Source: Callaeas wilsoni (lineage: Eukaryota > Chordata > Aves > Passeriformes > Callaeidae). From it: a stretch of DNA of 64,000 nt. The translations under genes and the position numbers were made by a program. The notes below the pieces were generated by a model. That model was given only the letters and a program-made list of their open reading frames with translations. It was not told where the DNA came from and made no database searches. The stretch spans positions 62,001 through 126,000 of the forward strand of contig VWPU01006194.1 in the NCBI GenBank assembly GCA_013398955.1, written 5' to 3'. This document shows, piece after piece, positions 38,385 to 52,887 of the stretch (the stretch's first letter is position 1; each line of letters begins with the position of its first letter).

Positions 38385-41018
38385 GACCTCACCAAAACCT
38401 GGAATTTCCATTTCCCACCTGCACTGTGGTTAATTCACACTGACACCTAATTAAGTCAAGGAGCCCCAAAGAGAAGAGACAACCTCCACCTTGGAGAAGC
38501 ATCCTCCCTGGCACCCTGCCTTCCCTATATTGCTCATCCATACTGAACCCAGGCACGGGCCAGGCTAGTGACCAAACACACTTCCAAATGGTGTTATTTT
38601 AAACCCACAGTGTCCATGATTCTGTAAGTCACAGGCTACAGGTTTTATTGTAGCTTTGTTCAATTACATCACACAAGCACATATCTCTGTGTATTTATTA
38701 CATATTTTAAAGGAACGTGAGATGGATTTCACATTTCCTTCCATTCACTGAAGAATAAGATGAAGGGAAAAGGAACTGTTGGCAGGATAGTCATCTATGG
38801 CTTACTGCACTGTAAGATAAAAAGGTTGGACACAGCTTCGTGAAGTTTGATCCCAGAATTCCAGCTCAGTCTCCTCAGGCATGTTCTTGTACATGTTGCC
38901 TGCCTGATTATGTTTATACAGTCATCCTGTATCTGTAACATCCTACACAGCATTACATTTCTCTCTTTCTCGTTTTCTTTCTTTCTGGTTCTTAATAATC
39001 CAGACACATTCCTTGCTTCTCTCCAGCTTTCTGACTTTGCTCCTTCTAACCCAAGACGACAAAATAATCACACAGAAAAACATTTCTGGATTTCTACTGT
39101 AGGGTCCACATCTAGATCTTGCACAATAAATAAAAGTAGTAAATTGAGGAGAATGCAGTAATAGAAAATGGCACTAATGCTACAAGCTATTATTTAAAAA
39201 ATGTTATTATCAATCTATGTTTTCTTGGCATTTCTTCTTAGTAGATGGCAACTGCTCAACCTGCACACCAAGGGATATCTGATAAGGCTATAGGGTCGGT
39301 GGCACGACAGTTAAAGCAGAATATATTCCCAAAATAATCCCATGTGTCATTATAAGACAAATAGGAAACAGATGTGGAAAGTGATTTGGTGTAGGAAGGA
39401 TCTGATTTTTGACTGTCTTCTCCTGGTTTATGTCACTGTAACTCTACTGATACTGGTGTGTAGAAGGCAAGAACAAGTGGAGACCTGGGTCAGCGCAAGT
39501 CAGAGATGATCTACCCTTCTCTTTGTGTTAGTGGAATAAAACATTTGAAACAAGAGGCCTGAAAGGGAAATCCCACAATGTTTTCACATTTCAGTTAAAA
39601 AGCAATGAAGAGACATGTACTATATGTTTCCAAATTTATGGGTGAGTAATAATGACAATAAATACATCCCCGTTAAGTGCCAAATAAATGTATCATGGTT
39701 AGTCTGAGGCCCCGAGCAGTTCTGATAAACATGCTGTAGGAAGTCTAACCTGTCACGAACAGGGCAACTTGCCCAAACAGCTTTTGAGTGCTGAAATCAA
39801 ACTACCTCTATCTACAAACCAACAGGACATACAGGCAACAGAGGAATAAACTCTTTTCTACAAACCACCCCCCATTTTAAAAGCCTAGAGAGCAGTACGA
39901 CTTGAGATAGATACTTGATCACACTAGTCACTTGTCTGTGGCATTTCCACCCAAATTTAATCAGTTTGCCTGGAGATAGCAAAGAACAAGGCTCTGCTCA
40001 GAAATTAGGGGGTCTTTGGACTATGTGAGTGTGGCCCTCTTTTGCACAGTACAGACAAGAGCTGTTAGCTGGAAAGAATACACATTGTTTTCAGAAAAAT
40101 TCTGATCAGTTAATAATTTTGCTGCTTCTTAGGTTTTGCAGTTAATTGAATAGAAGGAATGGTACTGCAGTGAGTCAGCAAATGCCTGAGCCATAGACTG
40201 CAAAAAACCCCTCTGTATTAGACAAATGCTCAATGTTGCAAAGTTTTATGATGGCTATTACACAATCAAGGACAGGAATTCATGACAAAGCAAGATTGCC
40301 AGGTGGGAGAAAAGTCTCTAGAAATCCAAAAAGAAGAAGGAAAAAAAAAATTCAAAGAAAGGCCTTTGTAACTCAACAATTAGTCCAATTTATTGCTTAA
40401 ATCCTTTCATTAGTTGCACTGGCAACCCAAAAGGACATTACAATGTACTTCAAATCTTTTTTACAGGTCCTTGTAGCTAAAAGCCTTGCCGTAGCATGTT
40501 TTATGGGTTATTAAACACTAAGTTTATATCTCATTGATGCTTCTTTATAATCCATAGTAAAACCACTGAAAATGAGATTGTTTAGGTCTTGAAATTCCAC
40601 AAACCCGTAAAGACAACAACTGACTGCTGGCTCATGGTATGACATGAATTGTTTCACCTAGTAAATGCCTTGCATGGTAGGAGATAATGCTTCTGGCTCC
40701 TTAAAACATATGTTTTCCTGTAGCAGATAGTGTGATAGATGGCAAGACTTAGCCAAAAAGAACTACACTTCAGTCCTGGAAACGAAGGAGAAAATTGTTG
40801 TGATTCCCGATGATCTGCCACTTCAAGGCTCCAGAGACTCACTTTCAAGCAGCTGAAATACGACTGAAATGATGTGTCATATCATGACACTGAGCGGTGA
40901 CAAGACATTGCTACTTCACTAGACATTTCACATCTTGTTATTGAATAGCTTCAGTCAGCCAGTGTGCCAATAAAACATAATGCTATATATACATAAACAT
41001 ACCAACTCTATACCCATT

Positions 41019-41037
41019 TATATATATATATATATAT
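41019..41037. repeat. (TA)9 microsatellite
   Basis: Nine TA units, ending ATGTATTTATA. Confidence 0.88.
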
Positions 41038-41820
41038 GTATTTATAGCCAGTATGATACCTTCTTAAACAATTTTTTTGTATTTCTGCCTGTACCAAGCC
41101 CATCCAGTACCGTCTCAGCATAACAAAGACAAGGGAGATGAAAACTTGAATTAGCTGTTACTGGTACTTATACATTTTATTTCCCAGTTTAGTACTACTG
41201 CCTTGCAAGTGAACATGTGGCCAGTGGGGAAGCACTAACCTACCATCCTAAGTCTGGACAGCACTGACTGCTGAATTTCAGGGGGATTTTTTTCCTGAAA
41301 CTTTTCTGGCAATTCTCACAGAAATCATCCCAGAACTTCGGAACCTAATGTAGTGAAACCACTGCTGGTCAATAATGAATAAATACAGTGCAAGCAAATA
41401 ATCTGAAGAGACTTTGTTGATGGACTGTGTACAAGAAATATGGAGTAGTATTAAATCAGTATTACTGGTTTAAATTATAAGGCATGGAATGACAGCAGTG
41501 ATGCTCCCCAGCCATTCCAGTGCAATGGAGGGAACTCATATCCTTACTCTTGTAACCCCCAAACCATAAATAGAAGGGAGCACATCTTCAGGGCATCTTT
41601 CAGGGACTGATTACCATAAGAAGCTGCTGAATAAGGAATGGCTCAGAAACATGCAATGTGCCAAGAGCCTTAGGAACTATCGCAATCTTTATTTAATAAA
41701 AAAGGTAGAGTTGGCCATAGCTGACAGCATTTTTGATGCTCACATTCCACTTGCTATTTGTACAGACTTGGTTGTGCAATGATGAAGCATTTTATAAAAT
41801 AAACTGATCAAGGAAAAAGA

Positions 41821-41837
41821 AAAAAAAAAAAAAAAAA
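41821..41837. repeat. Poly-A tract
   Basis: Seventeen A preceded by GGAAAAAG. There is an AATAAA-like motif at about 41797, but no cDNA-like sequence I can recognise upstream. Confidence 0.85.
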
Positions 41838-42364
41838 GAGAAACCCCAAAAGTAACACCCTCCACCTAAAACCCCAGAAAAAAATAGCTCCAAAAGATTT
41901 CCATAGTGCCTGGAGTATAACAATGCACTCACTGTGCATTGGAGGACTTTAAAGCCAGCGGCAATGTCTCCTAACTGAGTAAGAAGTTGCTGGCATTGAA
42001 GTATTTTGTTCTCTCTATTATTCAGCATTGGAAGGTACAAAAGGAAAAGCTCCACTTCCCACTCAAGGGAAAACTTTCAGACTTGTGAAGGTTTGGATTT
42101 ACCCCCTCTACAGAGAGGCACTAGCTAGGGTGGCTGAATTTGCTGCCCTGATCACAGCAGAAGGCTACAGGTTCCTCTGAATGAGGAGTCAGAGCAGCTC
42201 AGAACTGCAGTTCCCAAGGGCGAGATCTCCTCATTGACCGCAGAGGAACCTTCATACGAATTTAGGTCTGAGCTCAGAGTCTTTCTGAAATGAACACTGC
42301 AGAGGCAGCTGATTGGAGACACCTGACTTTGCAAAACAGAAATTTGATGATTTTGCTCTTTGGG

Positions 42365-42406
42365 TTTTTTTTTTTTCTTTTTTTTTTTTTTTTCTTTTCT
42401 TTTTTA
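42365..42406. repeat. T-rich tract
   Basis: Runs of T separated by single C bases. It generates Phe-rich and Lys-rich chance frames on the two strands. Confidence 0.9.
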
Positions 42407-44482
42407 CTTCTGCCTTCCAGTATATTAATTTCAGGGAATTTTTGATTCGCCTCTTGCCCATACAACTTTCTGTGCACACATTTTATGACTATATCAAGGC
42501 TATTTCAGAGAGTCTTTTGAGTAAATTTCACTCTATGAGAGTTGATTTATTTACAAATTATGTTACTTTTCAAGAATAATTTTAAGTGAAACAACTGTGC
42601 AGGATATGGCTATGTTATTGTTATTATATTTCCTATTTCACACTTAATCTATTGAGTCATGAAAACTGTTAAATACGAGGACTTTGGTTTCAGGTTTGGG
42701 AATCGTGCTGCTACAGAACTTTTAATGAGAAACTTTTATTAAATTTATCCCCATGGAATGCTTTATTTTGTGAAAAAGTGCAAGTGCAAATAAATGAGAA
42801 ATTTATTTATAAGTGAGAAATTATGCAAAAAATACAAATATTAAAACAAATGTAAATGTTGAGGCAAGTGGTAACCATTAGGGAAATAGGTGAAAAGTGA
42901 TTGAAGCAATGACACAAATGCTTTAAATCATTAATTATTAGAAGAAAAAAAAAGAAAAAAGAAAATAAATGTACACAATGGGCTTCTGACTTTTAGTCTT
43001 CAGGTTCCATGTTCTATAGGGTTTTACCTGCATACATCTGGAGGACACTGGGCTCTGCAACACCTTTATTAAACTTTGTTTTTCCAACTTGAGGCTTAGC
43101 AGAATTGAGTTATGGAAATCAGTTTTAAAATCCTATGGGAAATCACCCTAAGTGACAGATCTTTAGTGAAATGGTGTTCCCAAGGAAAGGACTCCAGCTT
43201 CTGTAGGACCTGGAACTGAAACTTCCTGGGATAGCTGTGCAGTACTGTGCTAAAAGGGACAGAGAAGGAACTTTGTTGAGGAGCATTTACCTGCAAAACT
43301 GATCAGGAGCTAGGAAGGTCTGCCCACCACTGTGCCTCCCTCAATTAGTTTGCTCAGTTTCCTGATCACCCCAAGATCTCTCAAACAGTCTGTACATAAT
43401 CTGTCCTCTTTTTCAGACCCAAGAGATATTCTTTCCACTATATGTGTAGATATTCACTGACATTTTGGTGCCTGAAAATTTTGCTTTTGATATCAAGATA
43501 AAAGCTGTTGCGATGATGACCAGCTCCATGCTTCACTTCTGTAGATTAATGAAAGAAAAAAAGGGCTCTTGGTTTCTGTTTCTTCTTTTATTCCTATGCA
43601 TCACTTCTACTAGATTCCCATACAAAACTTCTACTGGAAGTTTTCCTAGCTTATGATCTTCAGAAGATGCCTTGAAATGCAGCAGACAACTCTAGAAAGC
43701 ACAAGTTTTGAAAACCTGACTTCCTAGGCTGAATTTGGACAACTCACCCTCTCAATAATTCTCTTACAGTCAAATATCAAACACTCCACATTACTTTGCT
43801 TTCTTCTGAAATTAAATCTATCAATACTTATTAATTTACCACATACCTTTACAAAAAGGGAAATGTTTTCAATCTATCTATCTGCAAAATTATAATCCAA
43901 TGAATTTAATGAAAGGGAAAACAGCCAACTGGGCTGTTCAGTAACAGCTGGTTCAATCTATTCATTATTCCTAGCTCATGATCAGTAAGTGCTTCTGCTT
44001 CTGATTGGGAGAGAAACCACGTGTCAATGTCAAATGGTGAAGACTTGTTCACACCTGAACATACTAGTCTGCATACTAATACTGGTATTTATATGAATAA
44101 TAGCCTCTTTCAAATCACTGTGCAACATATGTAAATAAAAGGAGGGCAGGCACAGTCAAACTAAGCAGCTGTTCAAAAAAGATATGTATGTTTGTGAACT
44201 TGCTTTTGCAATATTTCACAAACTAAATACACCAGACTTACCTGAATTTCATGCAACAGCTTTTTGCGTTTTGTTTTGTTTTTCCGTGATGATGTCATTT
44301 ACCTATTTGCACCAGTTTTAAAGATATGTCTATTTTGGATAAAGTGCTCTAATCCTAAAGCAAATAAATGAGCAGACATGAGTTTCATGATAGTGCCATT
44401 ATACTATTTATTGCTTTAGAAATTCTTGCAAGTATGGAATGATTAGAAAAAAGAAAACAACTCAAAACAAACCAAACACACA

Positions 44483-44505
44483 GTTAACATGAACAACATG
44501 TTAAC
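44483..44505. repeat. Perfect inverted repeat (9 bp arms, 5 nt loop)
   Basis: GTTAACATG (44483-44491) and CATGTTAAC (44497-44505) flank AACAA. Each arm contains GTTAAC. Confidence 0.85.
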
Positions 44506-46720
44506 CTTGACTGATTAGTAAAGATACCAAAAATGTCATCCCAATGGCATACCAGACACTAGATACCATCAAGGATATTGAACAATTCTCAGAGGACACT
44601 GAGAATTAGAATGCCTTTGTATTGCAACTTTCTGGGTTGTCAAGTGTAATACATCACCTGAGATGACTGTCTGGCTCATACAGGATGACCTCTAGAAATA
44701 TAACCACCATACAATGACTGTCTGTTCTAGTCAAGTTATTAAGTGGTCTGCATATGTAAGAAATAAGATATACAAACTAAAACCACTACATGTAACTGAA
44801 CTACATAACCTAAAAGTCTCCATTCTTTAAGTGTTCTTATTCTTGCCCCCAACATATTTTCTATTAAAAACATTTGGAACAGATTCTAATTGCTTTAGCA
44901 GATTCTACTATTATGTTAAATAAATTATCGGGCCATACTCTATTACATGATTGTACAAGTTTTCTATGGTTATTTTTAGCATTCAAGACCACTTCTTTCC
45001 CCCTTTGTCTTCTGGATTTCCTGTATGTTATTAGACTGTGGTGAGGTCAGGCATCAGAGGAAATAACAGCAGTGCTGACTCCTAGACCCAATGTTTTATG
45101 AATTACTGAGCATCAGTGATGTAATGGCAATAAATCTAACCCAGTCTCAGTCTTGTGTCCTGTTGTAAATAAATGAAGTTAGCAAAGGTGTTATTTTATT
45201 CAAGAGCCTTCCTGATGAGAACAAAAATGTTTCCCCCAGGGGATTGTTTGTAAAATTGCTTCTGTAATTAGGGTGCTGTTTAACAAGAGAAGGGTTCTCC
45301 AGTTTTCCTGGGGAACTTTCATGTCTTAGTTAAGGATATCTTATTTACAACACTAAAACGACTGCAAATTGGGGCAGCAACATACAGAAAGGACTTAGTC
45401 AAGTGGCGTTAGCATATAAGCATATGGCCAAGATTTTCTATTTTCCCAAGTGATTTTGCACACTTGCAACTTGGGCACCCAATTTAAAACTTGCTCAAGG
45501 GCTCTGATTTTCACCAAATACTTTCTTGGGCAATTTACAATTCTAATGCTTGGAGCTGTTAGTCACTCCTGAAAATGAAGGCATGTATGTCTGCACTGCT
45601 TTTTAGCCTATCTGCCTTTTAATTCCTAGGAAGAAGAAATCTCTAATATGAACACATGACCTAAATTAAAGGCTTCAAAAATCTGACTCTAAATGAGTGA
45701 CAGAATAACGAGCAAGCCTAGAAAAACACAATGAATTCTTTCTCCCTAAAATAAGAGCTTGTGAGCATACTTTCAGAGAATTTGTGCAAGTAGCAAAGGG
45801 GCAGAGAAGTACATCACAGCAACTACTGCAACAACTATTAAGCTTTGCTTTTGTCTCTAAGATACTGCAATCTATTTGCAGCATTTCATGCAGAGGTGTC
45901 TATGAAGTGTCAGATCTAGACCAGAGTTTGATACATATTCAGATTTTTAAAAAGACATAAACAAAGTCGGAAATACAGAAGCTGAAATTCTGACCCTTTA
46001 GGCAATTTTGCTTATCCTGAGGCAAAGCTTAGATCTGAAATCTCTGCAATAAGCACTTCTCTTTCCTCTTTGTTCCCTCTACGTGCTTTCAGTCTTACAC
46101 CACCCAGCCTTTCTGCAGCCTCATTTCATTTTTCTTTATTAGAAAGTAATAATATCGTCAAATTTTAATAACTGGTATTGCATTAGAGAAAAATGCATTT
46201 GACAAAGTAACTTCTATTGTGCACATAGAGACATAACTAACAGTAGACATAATTATAACCTCTCTCTGTGACAAGTTGCAATTATTCCTCATGGCACTGT
46301 GTCTAAGAGCAATGCATTTCTCATACTGGTTGGGGAGTGGGTTTATTAAAAAAGTAAAGCATGTTTGATATTCTTTTCCCAGTGCAACAAAAACTTCGCT
46401 GACACAGTAACAGATGGATTTAGGTGGTTTTGATTCAGAGTGACTGAAAAAAGTACATTAAAATTCACTCCTTTATTCACTATCTTGACTGCTTTTCTAG
46501 CACCCAGGAGTCCCCAGAACGGGAGAGAGTCAGTGACACTGGCAAGAATATTTGATACATTCAGCTTGTATGCCTATATATGTAAATTCATAAATAGGAA
46601 TGCACAGTGTCAGCAGGGCTAATCAGCATCCAACCAGATAACTCAATTACTGATTTTTGTATTTTTGAAGAAGAAATGCAGCCTTTCATTTAACTGAACT
46701 TTGGCTCAAAATCCTGGCTC

Positions 46721-46785
46721 ATTATATAGTATGGTGTAATGTAGTATAGTATAGTTTGGTATGGTTTAGTACAGCATAACATAGA
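46721..46785. repeat. Degenerate pentanucleotide repeat (TAGTA/GGTAT)n
   Basis: It contains TATAGTATGGTGTAATG, then TAGTATAGTATAG and TTTGGTATGGTTTAGTACAG. It is an eroded array with a period of five. Confidence 0.75.
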
Positions 46786-48281
46786 TTTACTTTGTTGGTT
46801 AAAACAAACTGACAAATACACCAACATTTTTTTTTTGTGACAATGAAAGCTGGCATTTAGATTAGTTATTTTTCACCACCCTCCATCAGATCACTGACAC
46901 GGTGAGGAATGGTCGTGGTCATGAACTGGCTTATGCAGGACCTGTGCTCTGCACAAGGTTAAGTACCGTGGCACTGAACACCACAGACTGCAAGTAAGGG
47001 CAGTGCCATCCCAGATGTGCTGTGATCCCCGAGACCTTCACGGGTATCTTCTCAGGCCCTGCTCTCAGAGCTTCAGCATGGAGCCCACAGAAGTCACAGA
47101 AAGATTCCCTTCAAGTTCAGTGAATGCCAGAGGAATCTTTCTCATATCCCTTGCCATGTTTACATGTTAACTTGAGGTCACGGCAAATCCTTCCAAATGA
47201 CTATGAATTAAAACAGTTGTTCTCCATCACCATCAATTTAAAAGGTCTGAACTGACGAATATACGATTTCTAAACTTGCATCTGTACCATCACCCTTCTG
47301 CTTTTTGTCATCATTAAAGTAATGGCAATAAACACTGAGAAGAAAAATCATGTGTGTTCTTAATCCATACCAATTACTTGTTTTACAATGCAAGTTTCAT
47401 TTGCATTTATTCAGATAAATGTCAAATGTTTAACTGCATTTAGTTGTTCATTCTTGAAATGTGTAATTACACATAAACACATTCATCCACAAACAAAAAT
47501 AATAAGACCTGAAATATTAATCATCTCACCTGCTGTGCCAAATCACCCTTTTAATTTGTTATTCATGAGCAAAGGCACCTTTAGACAATGATCTGGGTTC
47601 CCTCCTCAGCAATGCTTGTGCAACTCCAGTGAAAGACAACAGAACTAAAGAATCAAGTCAGTTTTGGAGATTATCAAGAAGAACAAATATCAGAAGGATC
47701 CATATGTTTTTTGCATATCCACAACATAGGTATAACTTTTGAATGATTGGGCTGCTTCGTGTCATAGTTTTACAACTAGACTGTTTCCTTACTCTAATTT
47801 AGCTCTGGATCTGGAAATTTTGAACCTAATTGGAAGGTAAAAAACACATGCCTTTTTATTTATTTAATAAAATCTTCTCAGACCATCTGCAAGACAATGC
47901 TGCTCAGTTTTCTATCACCTTGGATGTAAACATTTCAACAGGAGAAGGTGTTTGTGCTGTTTGAGGCACGTTCTGAACTCTACTAAGCTTATCTTCTCTT
48001 TAGAGACAAAACTTTGTTTACCTCAGACTTGAACACTGATTACAGGCCCCTGAGAAGCAGGAGACAGTTTTTGAAACATTGTCAGCCATAACTGTTTTCT
48101 GAAATGTAAGTCTCTCTGAAGGGGAAGAACTCAGAGATATGGCCTTGTAGGAAAAGTGACCAAAAACACGGTAGGTGCTGGAGATCCTTTGTAAGACGAG
48201 TCTCATGGGGGCCAGAAAGATCCACTGGTCCCACACTGTACATTTAGAGATGCACAGAAAACTTGTGGGAACGAAGTGCAT

Positions 48282-48308
48282 CTTTCCCCTTTCCTTTCCT
48301 TTCCTTTT
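48282..48308. repeat. (CTTTC)n microsatellite
   Basis: About four to five TTTCC units, pyrimidine-only on the plus strand. Confidence 0.85.
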
Positions 48309-48811
48309 GTATGCAGCCATTAAAATTAACACAAACTGGATCTGAAATATAATAGCCCAGCTGTCTTCCTGTTTCAGGAGGTGTTAATGGTAGCAGAGAA
48401 GTCAAATTGCAAGACTGACATTTTATTCTCATATCAATAACTAAGCATCTTCCCCAAAAGCCATTCAGTCCAGGGCACTCTCCTCTCATGTTTCAGTGGC
48501 CTCTGAATAAAAACCTTGAAAGACCAGAAGTATCATCACTTTTTGTACAGATTAAAGAAATATGAATTTTAGAACTATACTTCTGCCTGAAAAGGTTTTA
48601 TTTGTCAATTTTAGCAATAAAATATCATATTACTGACTAAAGGCAGCTAGAACAGACCAGAACAACTTGTGCACTTTATGCAAAGCTGTGTTCATGGTTT
48701 CCTTCTGTATCCTTTCACAGAAAGCAATTCTAGAAACATTAGTGCAGTACATATTTTATAGATAAAATTCAAGGTCTTAAAGTCACGATAACTTTTACAA
48801 AATTTTATTTC

Positions 48812-48827
48812 TTTTTTTTTTTTTTTT
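48812..48827. repeat. Poly-T tract
   Basis: Sixteen T. Confidence 0.9.
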
Positions 48828-49299
48828 AATGAATGAGGTCAATGCCTGGTAACAGTCAGAAAAAGCAAATTTCACTTATGGAGCTTTTAGGAATGAAATA
48901 AAGAACAAAACCAACAGTGTCTTTACGCCTCTTTAAACGCATGGCCCTCCTGCATTTTCAGTACTGCATGAAGTTACAGTCCTCTAACTCAGAAAACATA
49001 CCCATTGCAGGAAATAAGAAAAGAAGAGTAGTCTCAGTTTTTTTCTAAAATGAGAAACTGGTAGGCAGAAGGTTTAAAATAAAATAAACGGATCTTCCTC
49101 CATATTGCAGTTTGTAGGGCTTGGGATGCTGTGGATACTTATAAGATATATGAGCTCAAGAAATGCCAGTACTAATTTATCAAAACCGAGTCACTGAAAA
49201 GCATTAAACACAGAGATTCCACCCCTGGTTCAGGAAATCCCTGAACAACCAGTGCTGGAGCCTGGGAGACGATATCACTAAGCACTGCTGCCTGCTCGC

Positions 49300-49410
49300 C
49301 ACTCATTCTCCTGCACTGACATTCATTATGGGACCCGGTGAGAACCGAGGTCCTGGGCTAAATGAGCCTTTGGTCTGAACAGATTGGACTGTTCTTATGA
49401 AATGAGGCAG
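49300..49410 (+). mobile_element. Ancient CR1 LINE 3' end, plus orientation
   Basis: GGTCCTGGGCTAAATGAGCC followed by TTTGGTCTGAACAG and GACTGTTCTTATG matches the older CR1 terminus CTGGGCTAGATGGACCTTTG, then GTCTGACCCAGTATGG and CGTTCTTATG. It is the same CR1 lineage as the 9203-10135 remnant, here in the opposite orientation. Only the last about 110 bp are detectable. Confidence 0.72.
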
Positions 49411-52400
49411 AGAGAAATTAGGTAATTTAGCCAGGAAATCTATGCCAAAGCGAAAAGCTAATGTTCTAGTTCCTGAGCCTTGTCCAGTGCCATAAACAAA
49501 AGTATATAGTCCTGCCTCAAATCCCACTCAAGCTAATGGCAACTGAGCTTACTCAGCACATGCAAAGCTATGCACAGGGTGCCAAGCAAAATTGGTAAGG
49601 ATCACTTGTGATGGGGAGAGTACATCAGCTTTTGTGCCCAGTTAGCCTTTAGTCTCCCTGTGATTCCCAAGGAATATCTCTGTTGGGTTCCCCATGCATG
49701 GACAAATTGCCATATGCAAATGGCCACTTGTTTTCTATTCACTGGAGCTTTACAAGAACTAGCAGCGGAAGCAAAAAATCCCTCTCACAGATTTCCAGCT
49801 CTAAAGCACCTTAATTAACTAAACTATCATATAAACAAAGATTTTAAAGAAAATAAGTCATTTAGCTTAGAATAATGAGTAGATAATGCATACAACACTA
49901 TTTCATACAGAAAAATTTGGAGTTTTTTTCACTGACTTTTATGATTCATTTACAGCCAGTGGAGATTCATGTGACAATATTATTCTAAATGTTACCATCA
50001 CTTCCAACACTTATTAAAATAATCTAATCTATTTAAACATATTGTAGGGAAGAAGAGCTGATATGTAACTATCTCTTTCCCTAAATTGTTCTTTGATTTG
50101 GTTTCAAGGTTCAAGGATCCACCCAGTTTTTGTGTTAATAGCCAGCACTGATGTCACTGGGAGAAACAGAACGGAAGATAGAGGTGGAGGTTGAATTTGA
50201 AGATAAATTTAATAAAAACATTAGAAACCACTGGATAAGAAATGCAAACAAACATCCAACAAGTCCACCTCTGGTTTCATAACTTCCTTGCTTCTTGATG
50301 TGTCATAATACCCTTCCTCTCCCTTTTTAATCATGCAAACTAACAGCTGTCTTTTTAAACATTTTTAGACTCAACTTCAAGTGCCTCACTCGATACCATA
50401 TGTCACACATTTCCTCTTTTTTTTTTTGTGAAATGACTTCGGATAGAATGGTTTAACTTTATTTTCCTGCTGTCTGGATTTTGTCTGTTGGTATTCAGAA
50501 GCCTCTTTCTATCTCAAATGTCATTCATTTTAAGTCGTCTCATCAAATTTTGGTCACAGGTTTTAAATTTTGCACTGTTAATCTTCTTAACCAATATAAG
50601 AAGTTAAAAACTCATTTATTACAAATTGCACTATGATGAGGATAGATACTCTCTCACAGAGCAGCTAAAGTAGAAGATTACTGGTAGAAAATTAATAACT
50701 GCAAGCTGCAAACAGAAAATGAAGTAACAATAACAGGATGCAAAATAGACCAGTCTTGCTTACAATGGCCATATGCTTTCTTCTTTCTGCTGCATTCCCA
50801 CCTTTTGACTGCTACCTACCTTGCCATCACATTACTTCTTAGCTATTTATGTGAAATTCAGCATGGGGATTTGATCTACTGTCTTAGGTGGCAATGTCTA
50901 TGGAAGAACTCCAAAGGCTTCAAGCAGATTTACATGTCAAGGGTGTGAACCTTAAAATTTAAGTTTGACAGAATACCTAAGTTCATGTGGTTTTCGGATG
51001 GCTGGTGTGGATTGTGGACAATAATTTGCCTCAAGCCTTGTACAATTAAATTCTAACTGAAATTTCATACTGCTTCCTGAGTTCCCTTCTTGGATTCAAT
51101 TTGTATAATTTTATTCTTTCTAGTTCAGAGAAATATAAATCGATATCCAGGAACTTTTCTGAAATGCACTGCTTCTGAGTGCCTGCCTCATTTTATTTTA
51201 TTATTTTTATTTCATGGTCATGAACATCTCAGATGCTATGGCAGATGTGAAGAATAAGCACTATTTCTGAAGATGCAGAATTCTCTACAGTGACTAAGGA
51301 TAAGGCTGGATGGCTATACAAACTGAATATGCTTCAGGTGAATTAAATCAGGTAAAATGACTTCTACCCTCTGAAATAAGCTGTAATCTAACTCTGTAGG
51401 GAATAAATTGCCTTAACATCAGGGAAGAGCAAAATCTGGAACATCTACAATCCTCCAACATACTTCCCTGCTGCCATCTATTCAACTTTCTCATTTTCTT
51501 TTTTCCTCCATTTCATGACCTGTGTTCTCTGGCACTACAAGCAACCCCAAATCTCTCTCCTTTTGCTGTTCAGAGTGTCCTACCTCTGATGCTGCCTATG
51601 GAGACCCTATAAAACTCAAAACTATGTTGTTCTTTTGAAGCATCTAAATGCAGAAAGTTGTCAGTGTCAGTTTTACTTCACACATATGAGCAATCCCCTG
51701 AAAACATTGAAATAATTTGCCCAATTTCCTTCTGAATGAGGTTTTGAGACTGCTTTTTATAAAAACACATTACTGGACACTTAACTGCATAGGTAATTAA
51801 TGCTCTAATTTGACATTGGTACATAAAGCCTAATGTTAGCTCTACAGAAAACAAAAAGTAGTCAGTGATGACAGTGCATCAGAGATTTGGCTTTAAAAGC
51901 AAATTTACAGTTCTCATATTTGTTGTCTCCAATTGTTCACTGAAATATCTTGAAAAAATATTGCAATTTCTTTTTAATGAAAATCTGAAAGTTTAGCTAT
52001 TACAATTAAATTCAGTATTGCATTTCATTCACAATTACAGTGGTAGCTATTTATGCTTTTTCTTACATCTTTTCTCATCTCACCTCTTAACAGATGGCTA
52101 GTACATTTAAAATCCTCCTTACATCAAGCACGAGCCTTCAAATCCAACCTTTTCTTTTCCCCTGTTTAACAAACTGGCTTCTACTACAACATTATTTCTA
52201 CTTTTTAGGTGAAGTCTATGGGTGCAATTGCAGCTTCTGTTGCAGTTTATCACACCCTTATTTGGAAGGGTGGACTATTTACTTTAGTCTTGTGAGCCTA
52301 GAGGAGTTCAAGTGATTTAGAAGCAGCAGTCCCAAAAGAGAAAATTGCAGGTAGGGAAGCTTGGGCTCTTTACCACAGTTTTACTTACTCTTGCGGTAAT

Positions 52401-52872
52401 TGAAATCCTAGTTAGCCCCAAAGTATATTGCTTTTATCTCGTTGAGAAGTTTTAGAAGGGTTAATTTTCGATTTTTTTCCTGACCATACTACTTACTGCT
52501 CCGACAAATAAAAAAGAAAACTGTTCTAGGTGTAATTTTAAAAAACATCCTTGTTCTCTTTGGGAATTTTTCCACCAAAGAAATAATTCTGGACTGGGAT
52601 TTGATTCCTCTTATTCAAATGGGTCATGTGTCAGTGGGTCATTGCTTCATGTAAGTAAGATGCCACACTTTTTGTAAGCAACTGAAATCTTCAGCTTTCT
52701 TTACTTCTATTATCTGTTTTAAAGTATTTCCTTATTTATTATCTTTAATACCCCATGAAATATACTGATTGTAAAAATAATATCTAAGTCATTAAGTGTT
52801 ATCTAAACTACTTGCTACAATGTCAGCTAAAAGAAAACACATTTTTAAGGGATTCTGTATCATCCTTCTACC

Positions 52873-52887
52873 AAAAAAAAAAAAAAA
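52873..52887. repeat. Poly-A tract
   Basis: Fifteen A. Confidence 0.9.

Noticed and set aside
42252..42579. Lys-rich and Phe-rich open frames
   Set aside because: They run through the T-rich tract at 42365-42406 and are low-complexity artefacts.
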